This document shows, one piece after another, positions 42,280 to 51,600 of a stretch of DNA of 58,403 nucleotides. The translations under genes were made by a program, and so were the position numbers. The notes under the pieces were generated by a model. That model searched no databases, had not been told where the DNA came from, and saw only the letters and a list, made by a program, of their open reading frames with translations. The first letter of the stretch is position 1. The number at the start of each line of letters is the position of its first letter. The DNA is from DATIKM01 sp035477595 (GTDB taxonomy: Bacteria; Armatimonadota; Chthonomonadetes; Chthonomonadales; CAJBBX01). The stretch spans positions 1 to 58,403 of the forward strand of contig DATIKM010000111.1 in assembly GCA_035477595.1 (NCBI GenBank), in the 5' to 3' direction.

Positions 42280-44066
42280 CGAGGCGCTTCTGGCGGCCGT
42301 CGAAACGCGCATTCGCCGTGGGATGCGCGGTCGTTCTCGCGGCCCTCGCGGCACGCGGCGCTCGACCCGCGGACGCCGCACGCCGCGAGGCTCCCGCTCG
42401 CGGGGCTGCCGCTACGCCTCCATTCGCACGGAACCTCTCCGCCTTTCTTGGCCAGCAAGGGCGCATGATGTGGGTGGACGCCACCGCCAACCTGGACCGC
42501 ATAATGACCGCCGAGGGGGTCCAGGACATCGTCGCACGCTGCCGCAGGGCGGGCATCAACATCATCGTGCTGGACGTGAAGCCCGTCAGCGGGCACGTGG
42601 TCTACCCGAGCCGGATCGCCGACCGGCTCACGGAATGGCGGGGCAGGACCTACCCCGAGTTCGATGTGCTGGGCGCCTTCGTGGAGCGATGCAGAGAGGC
42701 GGGCATCGACCTCTACGTCTCGTTCAACGTGCTCAGCGAGGGCCACAAGCACTACGGCGTCGGGTTGGCGTACCGGAGGCCGGAGTGGCAATCGGTTACC
42801 TACGCGGTGGAGCGGGCGGTGCTCGCGGGCGGCGGGCGGCTGCCCGTGCAGGACGCCGGCGACCCGGAGGACCCGCGCAGGCCCACCGTCTACAGCGACG
42901 GCTACGTGCTGGACGGCGGCGGCACGGCTGGGGAGCGGCTCGTCGTGCAGTTCGACAGCGACCGGCGAGTGGCTGGCCTCGTCGATCCGTCGCTGCTGCC
43001 GGGAGAGCCGCTGCCGGCGCCGGAAGACGGCCTCCTGATGACCGTCAGCGGGCCGGCGGCCGCGTGGTCAGCGACGAGCCTGCGGGCAGGCGACGCTGTA
43101 CAGTTCGAGGCGGTGGGCCGCCGCATCCGGGTGACCGAAGCGGTCTCGGAGCGCGTGGCGGCGTTCGTGAACCCGCTGCACCCGGAGGCCCGCCGCCACC
43201 AGATGGAGCTGATGAAGGAGGTCGTGACCCGCTACCCGATCGCTGGCGTGGTGTTCGACAGGCTCCGATACGCGAACCTCTACAACGACTACAGCGACCT
43301 CACGCGCGCGGCATTTGAGAAGTGGCTGGGCAGACGCCTGACCCGCTGGCCCGAGGACGTGATCAGTTTCGATCCTATACCCGGAGAGCCCGTGCGCCGC
43401 GGCCCCTACTTCCGGCAGTGGCTGGAGTTCCGCGCGCGGGTGATTCGAGACTTCGTGCGCGAGGCGACCACGGCGGTCCGATCGGCGCGCGCGGACGCCC
43501 GGTTCGGCGCGTACGTCGGCTCGTGGTTCGGGGAGTACTTCGGCGTCGGGGTGAACTGGGGAAGCGAGAAGTTCCCGGTGCGCACGCCGTGGGCGTCGCC
43601 GGCCTACCATGAGGCGGGCTACGCCGAGTTCCTGGACTGGCTCACGACCGGGTGCTACTATCCGATCCCATCGCGCAGCGAGGCGCGGGCACAGCGGCGC
43701 GAGGAGAACGCCACCGTGGAGGCGTCTGCCGACCTCTCGGTCATGGCGGTCGCCAATAGCGTTCCGCTCTACGCCGGCATCTTCGCGCTGAACTACCAGG
43801 GCCGTCCCGACGCGTTCGAGCGCGCGATCGATGTGTCGCTCCGCCGCTCGCAGGGCGTCATGATCTTCGACCTCTGTTACATCTACGACTATGGGTGGTG
43901 GGAGATACTTGATCGCGCCTTCGCACAGCCCGCCGAAGTGCCGCACCTCGACACTGCGCTCACCGCGCAGCTCCGCGCCGCGCAGGACCTTGTTGGCGAT
44001 GCGCTGGGGGCTGCTGGCTCTGGCGCTCTGCTGCCTGCGGTTCCCTGGCAGCCCGGCGGAGGCTAG
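42276..44066 (+). CDS. Secreted GHL10-family glycoside hydrolase-like protein
   Basis: The product has 596 residues; the start overlaps the previous stop by 4 nt. An N-terminal signal or anchor (FAVGCAVVLAALAARGA) precedes the GHL10/UPF0748 barrel. It is recognised by RMMWVDATANLDRI, CRRAGINIIVLDVKPVSGHV, FVERCREAGIDLYVSFNVLS, a segment of about 150 residues with beta strands, FVNPLHPEARRHQMELMKEV, IAGVVFDRLRYAN and FGAYVGSWFGEYFGVGVNW. The family hydrolyses glycans of bacterial envelopes or plants, usually of unknown linkage. The 3' end overlaps the next gene by 68 nt. Confidence 0.8.
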   Translation: MTRRFWRPSKRAFAVGCAVVLAALAARGARPADAARREAPARGAAATPPFARNLSAFLGQQGRMMWVDATANLDRIMTAEGVQDIVARCRRAGINIIVLDVKPVSGHVVYPSRIADRLTEWRGRTYPEFDVLGAFVERCREAGIDLYVSFNVLSEGHKHYGVGLAYRRPEWQSVTYAVERAVLAGGGRLPVQDAGDPEDPRRPTVYSDGYVLDGGGTAGERLVVQFDSDRRVAGLVDPSLLPGEPLPAPEDGLLMTVSGPAAAWSATSLRAGDAVQFEAVGRRIRVTEAVSERVAAFVNPLHPEARRHQMELMKEVVTRYPIAGVVFDRLRYANLYNDYSDLTRAAFEKWLGRRLTRWPEDVISFDPIPGEPVRRGPYFRQWLEFRARVIRDFVREATTAVRSARADARFGAYVGSWFGEYFGVGVNWGSEKFPVRTPWASPAYHEAGYAEFLDWLTTGCYYPIPSRSEARAQRREENATVEASADLSVMAVANSVPLYAGIFALNYQGRPDAFERAIDVSLRRSQGVMIFDLCYIYDYGWWEILDRAFAQPAEVPHLDTALTAQLRAAQDLVGDALGAAGSGALLPAVPWQPGGG

Positions 44067-44880
44067 CCAACCGCAGTCTGCGTCGGTCCAGCCTGCGGAG
44101 TCACCCGACACCGGTCGCGCCGAGGCGGTGCGCCTGCGTATCCAGAACACCGAGTTCGGCGCCATCGAGGCGAGCGTCGATGGCGGGCGAACCTGGGAGC
44201 TGGTCGGGCGCGTCATCAGTCCCGCGGATCGAACGGCGCCGGGAGCCTCGGGCACACTCCCCATCGTCGAGCGCGCCTCGGCGCACGGCGTCGCCATCGC
44301 CGTGGGCGGCGGCAGGCTGGTGCGCCTACTTCCGGACACCACGGCGGGACGCCCCGACGGCGCGGCCATCGTAACGAACCGAGCGCCGCGCGATGCGCTC
44401 TTCGCGTCGCTGCTGCCAAGCCGCGACTCCCCGGTGCAGCTTGTGACTCGCGGCGAGGCCGTCGCCCTGCCGGCGAACTACACGCCACGCGACGGCGACA
44501 CGTTGATGGTCACCTGCCAGCGCGCCGCAGCGGGTGCCGCTGAGCTGGGCGCTGCGCTGCGCGCGGGTGCGGAGGCCTACCGTGGGGTGGCCCGCGCGCG
44601 CGCGCGCAGGGAAGGCCGCCGGGTGGTAACGGGCCACCTCACCGTGGTCGCGCGCGCGCCGGCATCCATCCAGGTGTCGGCCGTCACGTTCACGGTGGAT
44701 GGCGAACGCATCGCGATCGTTAATGCGCCGCCTTTCACCGCGCGCTGGGACACGCGGTCGTGGCGCAACGGGGAGCACATGGTGGACATCCAGGCGCGCG
44801 ACGCCCGGGGCACGCTCGTCACCCGCGCGAAGCGGCTCGTGTACGTGGACAACCCCGCGCCCTCGCCGGGCCAGCGCTAG
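43999..44880 (+). CDS. Secreted protein with C-terminal bacterial Ig-like domain
   Basis: The product has 293 residues from ATG 43999 (MRWGLLALALCCLRFPGSP), a clear signal peptide that lies inside the end of the preceding gene. The middle part has beta-strand patterns (IEASVDGGRTWELVGRV, VRLLPDTTAGRP). Residues about 205-285 (LTVVARAPASIQVSAVTFTV, GEHMVDIQARDARGTLV) are a bacterial Ig-like (Big-type) domain. It probably binds surface polymer with the adjacent hydrolase. No other known family. Confidence 0.7.
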   Translation: MRWGLLALALCCLRFPGSPAEASQPQSASVQPAESPDTGRAEAVRLRIQNTEFGAIEASVDGGRTWELVGRVISPADRTAPGASGTLPIVERASAHGVAIAVGGGRLVRLLPDTTAGRPDGAAIVTNRAPRDALFASLLPSRDSPVQLVTRGEAVALPANYTPRDGDTLMVTCQRAAAGAAELGAALRAGAEAYRGVARARARREGRRVVTGHLTVVARAPASIQVSAVTFTVDGERIAIVNAPPFTARWDTRSWRNGEHMVDIQARDARGTLVTRAKRLVYVDNPAPSPGQR

Positions 44881-44885
44881 CCGAC

Positions 44886-46943
44886 GTGACAGGACGACGC
44901 CAACTACCCGACCTCGCCAGACTGCTGTCACCCGGCGGCCGACTGGCGAGGGCGCTGCCAGGCTTCGAGTTCCGGCAGGAGCAGCTCGACGCCGCCGAAG
45001 CTGTGCACGATGCCCTTGCTGCCGGGCAGCACTGCCTGCTCGAGGCCGGTACCGGTGTCGGGAAGAGCCTTGCCTACCTCCTCCCCATCGCGCTCCGGAT
45101 CGCCGAAGGAAGCCGGTGCGTCGTCTCCACCCACACGATCGGCCTCCAGACCCAGCTCATTGAGAAGGACATCCCGCTGGTTCAGCGCCTGCTTCCCGAG
45201 ATCGAGGTCCGCCCCGTGTTGATGAAGGGCCGGGGCAACTACCTCTGCAAGCTTGCGCTGGACAACGCGCACCAGAACCTGCTGCATGCCAGCAGTCCCG
45301 ACTTCCGCTTCATCACGGGATGGGCCACGGAGACCGAGACTGGCGACGTTGCCGAGCTGCCGTTCGCCTACCCCGCATGGCGGGAGCTGGCCGCTGAGGG
45401 CGACATCTGCCGTGCGCAGGAGTGCTCGTACTTCGGCGCGTGCTTCTACTATGCGATGCGGCGCCGCGCGCGGGAAGCCAACCTGATCGTGGCAAACCAC
45501 GCGCTCGCGATGACCGACCTCGCCTTGCGGCGCGCCCTGCCCGACAAGTGCGTGATTCCAGACCACGATGCCATCGTATTCGACGAGGCGCACCACCTGG
45601 AGGATGTCGCGACGCGCGTGCTCGGCGTGGAAATGGACAGCCGGGCCCTGCCGCACTTCGCGGACAGGCTTCGGCGCCAGCGCAGCCTGGACCTCACCGT
45701 CGAGCGGCTCGACGCCATCGTGGAGGGCAGCGAGCGGCTCTTCGGGCAGTTCGCCGGGGCACGGCCGGAGTTCCTCGTCGGCGAGGCCCTCGATCAGGAG
45801 GCTTGCGCCGCGCTCGCGCAGGAGGGCGCCAGCCTCTGCGCGCTGCTCGATGGTCTCCAGCAGGAGTTGCGCGACCGCAGCGCGACGCTCCAGGACGAGC
45901 AGAAGCAGCACACCGAGGGACTGGCCCAGGCTGCAGCGTCGCTGCGCGGGGAGCTCCACGCGCTCCTGTTCGCGGAGGAGCCCGATCACATCCGCTGGGG
46001 CGCAGTGGACCCTGGCGGCGAGAGCCGCCGGACCCGAGGTCGCGGCGGGCGGGTAACGCTCGCGTACACTCCGGTGCACGTGGGGCGACTGCTGACCGAG
46101 ACGCTCTGGTCCACCGGCGCGACGGTGGTCCTAACGTCGGCGACGCTGTCTAACTCCGGGGGCTTTTCGTACATCCGCTCCCGGCTTGCGGCGCCCGAGA
46201 GTGCGCGGGAGGCGCTCATCGGCTCGCCGTTCGACTTCCGCGAGCAGGCGATGCTCTACGTGCCCCGCCACCTTCCGCCGCCGCCGCGCGAGCAGTCGGC
46301 GGAGTACGCGGAGGCGGTCGCGGCGGAGATCGAGCGCGTCGTCCAGCTTACGCAGGGGCGGGCGTTCCTGCTCTTCACGTCGCGGCGTATGATGCTGCTC
46401 GTCTACGACCTGCTCAAGGGACGTCTGCCGTTCCCTCTGTTCCGGCAGGGCGACAGCCCGCCCGGCAGGCTGCTCGACGAGTTCCGCGAGAGCGGGCAGG
46501 GATGCCTGTTCGGCCTGCAGAGCTTCTGGGAGGGGGTCGACGTTCGGGGTGAGGCGCTCTCGTGCGTGGTGATCGACCGCCTGCCCTTCGCGGTGCCGGA
46601 CTCGCCCATCACACGTGCGCGGACCGCAGCGATCGCTGAGGAGGGTGGGGACTGGTTCCGCGAGTTCAGCATCCCCCAGGCGCAGATGCGGCTGAAGCAG
46701 GGGTTCGGACGCCTGATCCGCACGCGCACCGACCGGGGCATCGTGTGCATCCTGGACACGCGCATGCTAACGCGCTCCTACGGCGAGGAGTTCGTTCGTC
46801 ATCTCCCTCCCGCCGCGCGCGCCAGCCTGTGGCCGCGCGTCGAGCGCTTCTGGCGCGAGCGGTGCGGCGGCGCATCCGGCGCGGCTGAGGACGGGATCGC
46901 CACTGGGCAGGAGGCAGAGGGCGCGCGGGGCGGCGACACGTGA
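44886..46943 (+). CDS. DinG-type superfamily 2 DNA helicase with iron-sulfur cluster
   Basis: The product has 685 residues from GTG 44886. Walker A is EAGTGVGKS (K60); the DEAH box is VFDEAHHLED (D233). Four cysteines, C121 (NYLCK), C175, C180 and C186 (ICRAQECSYFGAC), are spaced as in the XPD/DinG iron-sulfur domain. The C-terminal helicase half contains RAFLLFTSRRMMLLVYDL, FWEGVDVRGEAL and QGFGRLIRTRTDRG. These 5'-to-3' helicases unwind DNA in repair and replication. The exonuclease domain of the Gram-positive DinG is absent. The next gene starts within the stop (GTGA). Confidence 0.9.
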   Translation: MTGRRQLPDLARLLSPGGRLARALPGFEFRQEQLDAAEAVHDALAAGQHCLLEAGTGVGKSLAYLLPIALRIAEGSRCVVSTHTIGLQTQLIEKDIPLVQRLLPEIEVRPVLMKGRGNYLCKLALDNAHQNLLHASSPDFRFITGWATETETGDVAELPFAYPAWRELAAEGDICRAQECSYFGACFYYAMRRRAREANLIVANHALAMTDLALRRALPDKCVIPDHDAIVFDEAHHLEDVATRVLGVEMDSRALPHFADRLRRQRSLDLTVERLDAIVEGSERLFGQFAGARPEFLVGEALDQEACAALAQEGASLCALLDGLQQELRDRSATLQDEQKQHTEGLAQAAASLRGELHALLFAEEPDHIRWGAVDPGGESRRTRGRGGRVTLAYTPVHVGRLLTETLWSTGATVVLTSATLSNSGGFSYIRSRLAAPESAREALIGSPFDFREQAMLYVPRHLPPPPREQSAEYAEAVAAEIERVVQLTQGRAFLLFTSRRMMLLVYDLLKGRLPFPLFRQGDSPPGRLLDEFRESGQGCLFGLQSFWEGVDVRGEALSCVVIDRLPFAVPDSPITRARTAAIAEEGGDWFREFSIPQAQMRLKQGFGRLIRTRTDRGIVCILDTRMLTRSYGEEFVRHLPPAARASLWPRVERFWRERCGGASGAAEDGIATGQEAEGARGGDT

Positions 46944-47776
46944 GCGACGAGCGCCGCGACCTCGCATGGCTCCGCGGGCGCCTCGCCGCACTGCTGGCAG
47001 CGCACTTCCGCGACGTGCCCGAGGGCCTGCCGATCGACGTCCGCTGGGGACGGTCTGCGCGCCGCCGCTTCGGATCCATCGTGGCCCGCGATGACCGGAG
47101 CCTCATTGTGATCAACGGCGCGTTCCGCGACCCAGACGTCCCGGCGTTCGTGGTCGACGCCACGCTGGCGCACGAGCTGGCGCACTATGCGCACGGCTTC
47201 GGGTCCGGCCTGCCGCGCCTCCACGAGCACCCGCATCGAGGCGACGTGGTGGGGCGCGAGGTGCGAGCACGCGGTCTGGAACCGCTCGCTGAGCGGGCAC
47301 GCCAGTGGGAGGAGGTGCGCTGGCCGCAGTTCGTGCAGCAAAACGCCGCGGACCGCCCGCGCTCCTCCTCCGCCCGAGCGTGGGAGGCGTACCTGTCTGC
47401 TCCTGGCAAACGCGACGCAGCCGAGCTGGAGCAGCTTGCGGCGCGGGTGGCCAGCGCCTTCGGCCTCGAAGCGCCTCCCTTCGCCGTGCGGTGGCTGCCC
47501 GCCACGCTTCGCCACGAGGCCACCTCGTACTACGAGCGCGCTCAGCGCCAGGTGGCCCTTCACGGGCTCCTCGCTGACCGGAGGGTGCCTGAGCAAGTGG
47601 CAGTCGCCGAACTCGCCTATTGGACCGCCTGCGCCGGGTTCGGCGCCGGTCCCGCGCGAGCGACAGCGCTCATCGAGCGGGCCGGGCTCCGCGCCGTCGC
47701 GGTGCGCGCCGAACGCTGGCGCCGCGCCGCGTGGACGAGCTGGCGGCGGCGGCACCACCCCCTCGCCAGGGGCTGA
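46940..47776 (+). CDS. SprT-like zinc metalloprotease-type protein
   Basis: The product has 278 residues; GTG 46940 overlaps the helicase stop by 4 nt. IDVRWGRSARRRFGSIV, then IVINGAFRDPDVPAFVVDATLAHELAHYAHGFG with the zinc motif HELAH (H78, E79, H82), is the SprT-like pattern. LPRLHEHPHRGDV may supply a third ligand. The C-terminal half has no clear similarity. SprT-like proteases in eukaryotes degrade DNA-protein crosslinks, so pairing with a DinG-type helicase is meaningful, though the bacterial role is not established. Confidence 0.75.
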   Translation: MSDERRDLAWLRGRLAALLAAHFRDVPEGLPIDVRWGRSARRRFGSIVARDDRSLIVINGAFRDPDVPAFVVDATLAHELAHYAHGFGSGLPRLHEHPHRGDVVGREVRARGLEPLAERARQWEEVRWPQFVQQNAADRPRSSSARAWEAYLSAPGKRDAAELEQLAARVASAFGLEAPPFAVRWLPATLRHEATSYYERAQRQVALHGLLADRRVPEQVAVAELAYWTACAGFGAGPARATALIERAGLRAVAVRAERWRRAAWTSWRRRHHPLARG

Positions 47777-47790
47777 TGTGTCCGCGGGGG

Positions 47791-48606
47791 CTACTGGTCA
47801 TCGGCAAGGGCGACCGTGCGGTGCAGCGCCATGTACGTGTTGTCCGACAGGCGCTCCTTGCGCACGAGGCTGCCCCCGACCGTCGCCGTGCGGTAGACAA
47901 CCACCCGGAAGCCCTCCCGTCCCGGGCTGCGCCGGCCGGAGGCCCCTCCCAGCGCTTCGCGCGGCACAAGGGTGGTTCGCTGCTCCGGCTCTGTGCGGTC
48001 GAGGATGTGCGACTCAACATGGAAGCGCGCCTCAGGGCGACGCGCCCCCAGAATCCGCACGGCCAGCAGGCCGCCTCTGGCCGTCGCGCGGATGCGGATG
48101 GGGAACGGGTACGGGTTGCGCAAGCGGAGATCGAGCGACGGGTACGCGACCGCCGCATCCCGTCCCGGAGCCGCGTAGCCCGGCGCCACGGCGTGTGGAT
48201 GCCGCTCTAGCACCTCGAGGCCCGCGAGGAGCGCGGCGTTGTAGAGCGTCGTGCTCGTCTGGCACACGCCCCCACCGAAGGCGGGCAGCAGCTCGCCGCC
48301 GAAGCTGACCGGCGCCCTCACGTACCCGCGGTCGACCGACCACGACTCAACGCGGCGGTTGAAGGAGAACTCCCCGCCCGCCGGCGTCACCGCTCCATCG
48401 AGTGCGTTGGCGGCGAGGCGTGCGTTGTGGCGCTGGCGCGGTGCACGGTCGTCGAGCCGCGTGGCATAGGCAGCGAGGACCTCGGGCCCGCGCGGGGCTG
48501 CCGCAACGACCGCGAGCATCGCCGCGACGAGCCCCGCAAGCACGCCAGCGCCCACAAGCGCCGCCAGGCCGAGGCCGCCAGCCTGCAAGACAGAACGCCT
48601 CCTCAT
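47791..48606 (-). CDS. VanW family protein
   Basis: The product has 271 residues with an N-terminal helix (RSVLQAGGLGLAALVGAGVL) and the VanW core: RHNARLAANALDGAVTPAGGEFSFN, YVRAPVSFGGELLPAFGGGVCQTSTTLYNAALLAGL, and NPYPFPIRIRA. VanW proteins are found with peptidoglycan genes and are associated with vancomycin-resistance loci, though their activity is unknown. The start overlaps the alpha-2-macroglobulin stop by 4 nt (ATGA), so it is translated with it. Confidence 0.85.
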   Translation of the reverse strand: MRRRSVLQAGGLGLAALVGAGVLAGLVAAMLAVVAAAPRGPEVLAAYATRLDDRAPRQRHNARLAANALDGAVTPAGGEFSFNRRVESWSVDRGYVRAPVSFGGELLPAFGGGVCQTSTTLYNAALLAGLEVLERHPHAVAPGYAAPGRDAAVAYPSLDLRLRNPYPFPIRIRATARGGLLAVRILGARRPEARFHVESHILDRTEPEQRTTLVPREALGGASGRRSPGREGFRVVVYRTATVGGSLVRKERLSDNTYMALHRTVALADDQ

Positions 48607-51600
48607 CGCTCCAGCCTCAGCGTGTCACTCGCCGACTCCGCGCGCGCATCTGGCTCGTACATGCACTGGACAAGGGTGGGCAGAGCCTTGCACACGCCAG
48701 GTGTCTGAGCCCGCAGGTTGTACTCGATGACGTGTCGACCGGGGGCGAGCGAACGCGCGAAGAAGGCCACTCGGTCGTCACGCACGTCAACCGAGTCCCA
48801 CCAATAGCCCCACTCGATGACCTCCTCCGCCGCGCCGCGGTCGGAGGGCTCGCACCCCGACGGAAACGGGTCCTCGATTACCACATAGCGTATCGGGCGC
48901 TTCACATCCAGCACAAGCCGCACCCGCACGTGGTCGCCCGGCGAGAAGCGGTTCTCGGTCGGCTCCCCCACGAGCGACCAGACGCCCCGTCGGTCCTTGC
49001 GGGGCGTCATGCGCAGGTAGCTGCGGGTGACGCGCACGTCGGGCGACTCGACGGCGGGCAGTGTCGGTGCAGCCACAGTCTGGCGGAGCGTGACCGCGTA
49101 GAACACGGGAGCCCCTCCGGCAGAGCGCGTGACGGACACCTCGTTGCGGTCCGGCAAGATGAGCCGTGGCGCCACGTCGATGGCGATGTCGCCCTCCCGA
49201 AGCGTGTCTAGGTTCACCGGGATCTGAGCGACAGTGCTCCCGTTCAGCGCTACGCGAACGGATCCCCCCACTGCCAACCCGTGACCAGGCCCCTCGAGGT
49301 AGTCGCACAGTGCGGTGAGCGTCATCGACGTGTCGAGTGTGGTGCGCCACCACGAGTCTGTGCGCTGGAGCATCAGCCAGCGCACCACCGGCGCGACCCG
49401 CGGGTCGGTCGGATCTACGGCGAGCATGGCCTTCAGCGCGATGGCCGTGGACGCGACCGCGGGCCATGCGCTCTGCCGGCCGTCGCCCTCCCAGTTGAGG
49501 CTCTGGTCGCCACGGCGCGCTCGAGCCATCAACAGGTTAAGCGCCGGCCTGGGGTCGCGCTGGAGCAGCCGATCGAGAAGGACGATGCTGGCGAGTCCCG
49601 CCGGGCCGATGCGCTCGAGCCTGAGGGGCGCGCGTAGCCGTGATGCGCCAGCCCTGTCACCGGCCAGCGCCAGCGCGTAGAGCAGGAACGCGCCGTCGTC
49701 CATCGGGATGGGGCGCGCTGCCATCGCGAGCGCGGCGCGCCGACCGGCCTGGAGAGAACGCTCGTCGACCGAGTAGCCGAGCGACCGCGCGGTCGCCATG
49801 CCATAGAGCACGTAGGCCGTCATCCACGGGTCGGGCTCGCCGCGCTCGAACCAGCTCCACCCGCCATCAGGGAGCTGCATCCTGCCAAGGCGCACCAACC
49901 CGCTGCGCACCATCGCGGGAAGGTCGTGCGCGCTCGTCCCGGCTGCCTCCCGGGTCAACCTTCCGCGACGCACCAGCTCGTGAACCAGCATAGTGGGCAA
50001 CATCCGGCTCATCGTCTGCTCAGTGCATCCGTAAGGGAAGCCGATGAGGTACTCCATCCCACCGCGCAGAGCGGAGAGCGGCGAGGGGGTCACTCGGACA
50101 CGCAGGCGTGCCGTCCCGGGCACCGCGGAGCGCTCCAGGCGGAGCACCTCGATTCCGGGGCGCTGCGCAGTCGCCTCGCCCGCGAGCGACGCCACCAGCT
50201 CGCGACCGTGTGCGCGCACGGGGAAGGTGGCCTCGACGCCGTCCGTGAACTGCCGTCCGCCGGCAGTGGGCAAGGTCCACGCCGTCACCAGCAGCTTCAC
50301 AGGGCCGTGCTCCCGCGCCTCGACGGTCCACGACGCCATGGCGCTCCGTCCGGGAGCCGCCTCGACGCGAACTGTCGTATCGCCCTCAACCGCCATGCCC
50401 CACGTGCGAAGGCGCACGAGCGCCACCTGGTGGGCAGCCGTCTCGTTGTGCACGACGGCAGCGATGCGCGACTGGTCCCCCTGTGTCAGGAAGCGAGGGG
50501 TATCCACCGAGACGTGGAAGTCCTTGCTCGCGATGACCTTCGCGGTTGCCCACCCGACCTCCGTGGCCGCGGTGTGAGCCACGGCCGTGGCGCGCCAGGT
50601 GGTCAGATTGTCCGGAAGCTGTGCGCGGATGCGGGCGACGCCGCGCTCATCCGTTACCACCGAGGCGCTCCAGTGGGCTGTGTCGAGGAAGCGCCGGCGC
50701 GCCGCGATGACCGGCTCCGCCTTGTCTCCGACTCCGAGCCACCTCACCGCGAACGAGTAGTCAGTCTGGACCTGATTGCGTCGAGGGGGATAGAAGGTTC
50801 TGAACACATCCTGGGGCGAGTCCTCGCGCAGGGCGTAGATCGACTCATCGACCACGGAGAGCGATAGCTCCGCGCGGACGGGTCGGCCCTGGGAGTCGGC
50901 GGCGCGGACGGTGTACGCTACGGTGTCGCCTGGACCGTAGCGTGGGAGGGCACCGGCGGTGGGCGCCGGCCTGTTCGGGGCGATCGTCACCGTGAGCTCG
51001 CGATTGGGAACTGCGACCCGCAGTGGGAGCTGACTCTGAGCGAACCTCTTGTTGCGGATGTAGAAGGCCGACACGTAGACGTTCGGCCCGTATTCGGCGA
51101 GCACGGGAATGCGCAGGAACGTGGTGCGCCGCGTGAGCGGGACCGTGAAGGAGCGGAAGATACGCTCGCTGTTGACGATTACGAGCGCGTGCTGCCCCGT
51201 GCGCGCTGCAGCGATCATCACGCGCGCCGTGTCGCCCGGATTGTAGCTCCTCCGGTCCGCCATTAGCGCGAGGTCGGCGTACTCGGTCTGCACCTCGCCA
51301 TCGTCGCCGCTGACCCACACGAAGACGCTGGACCGCGTGCGCCGTCCGGCGACATCCGCGGCGCTTGCGACGAGCCGCAGATCGCCTTCGCGCGGCGGCG
51401 TGTAGTGCACGAGGGCGCGTCCATCCGGACCGGTTGTCGCGCGCAGTGTGCCGGCCGGCTGACGCGTCAGCTCGCCGTCAATCCACGACTGGTAGATGAG
51501 CGCGACCTCGACGGGCACGCCAGGAGCAGGCGTGCCGGTCAGGTCGCGCACGGACACCACTGCAGAGGTCGGCTGCCCGGGCGCGGCCAGGTAGCCGTCT

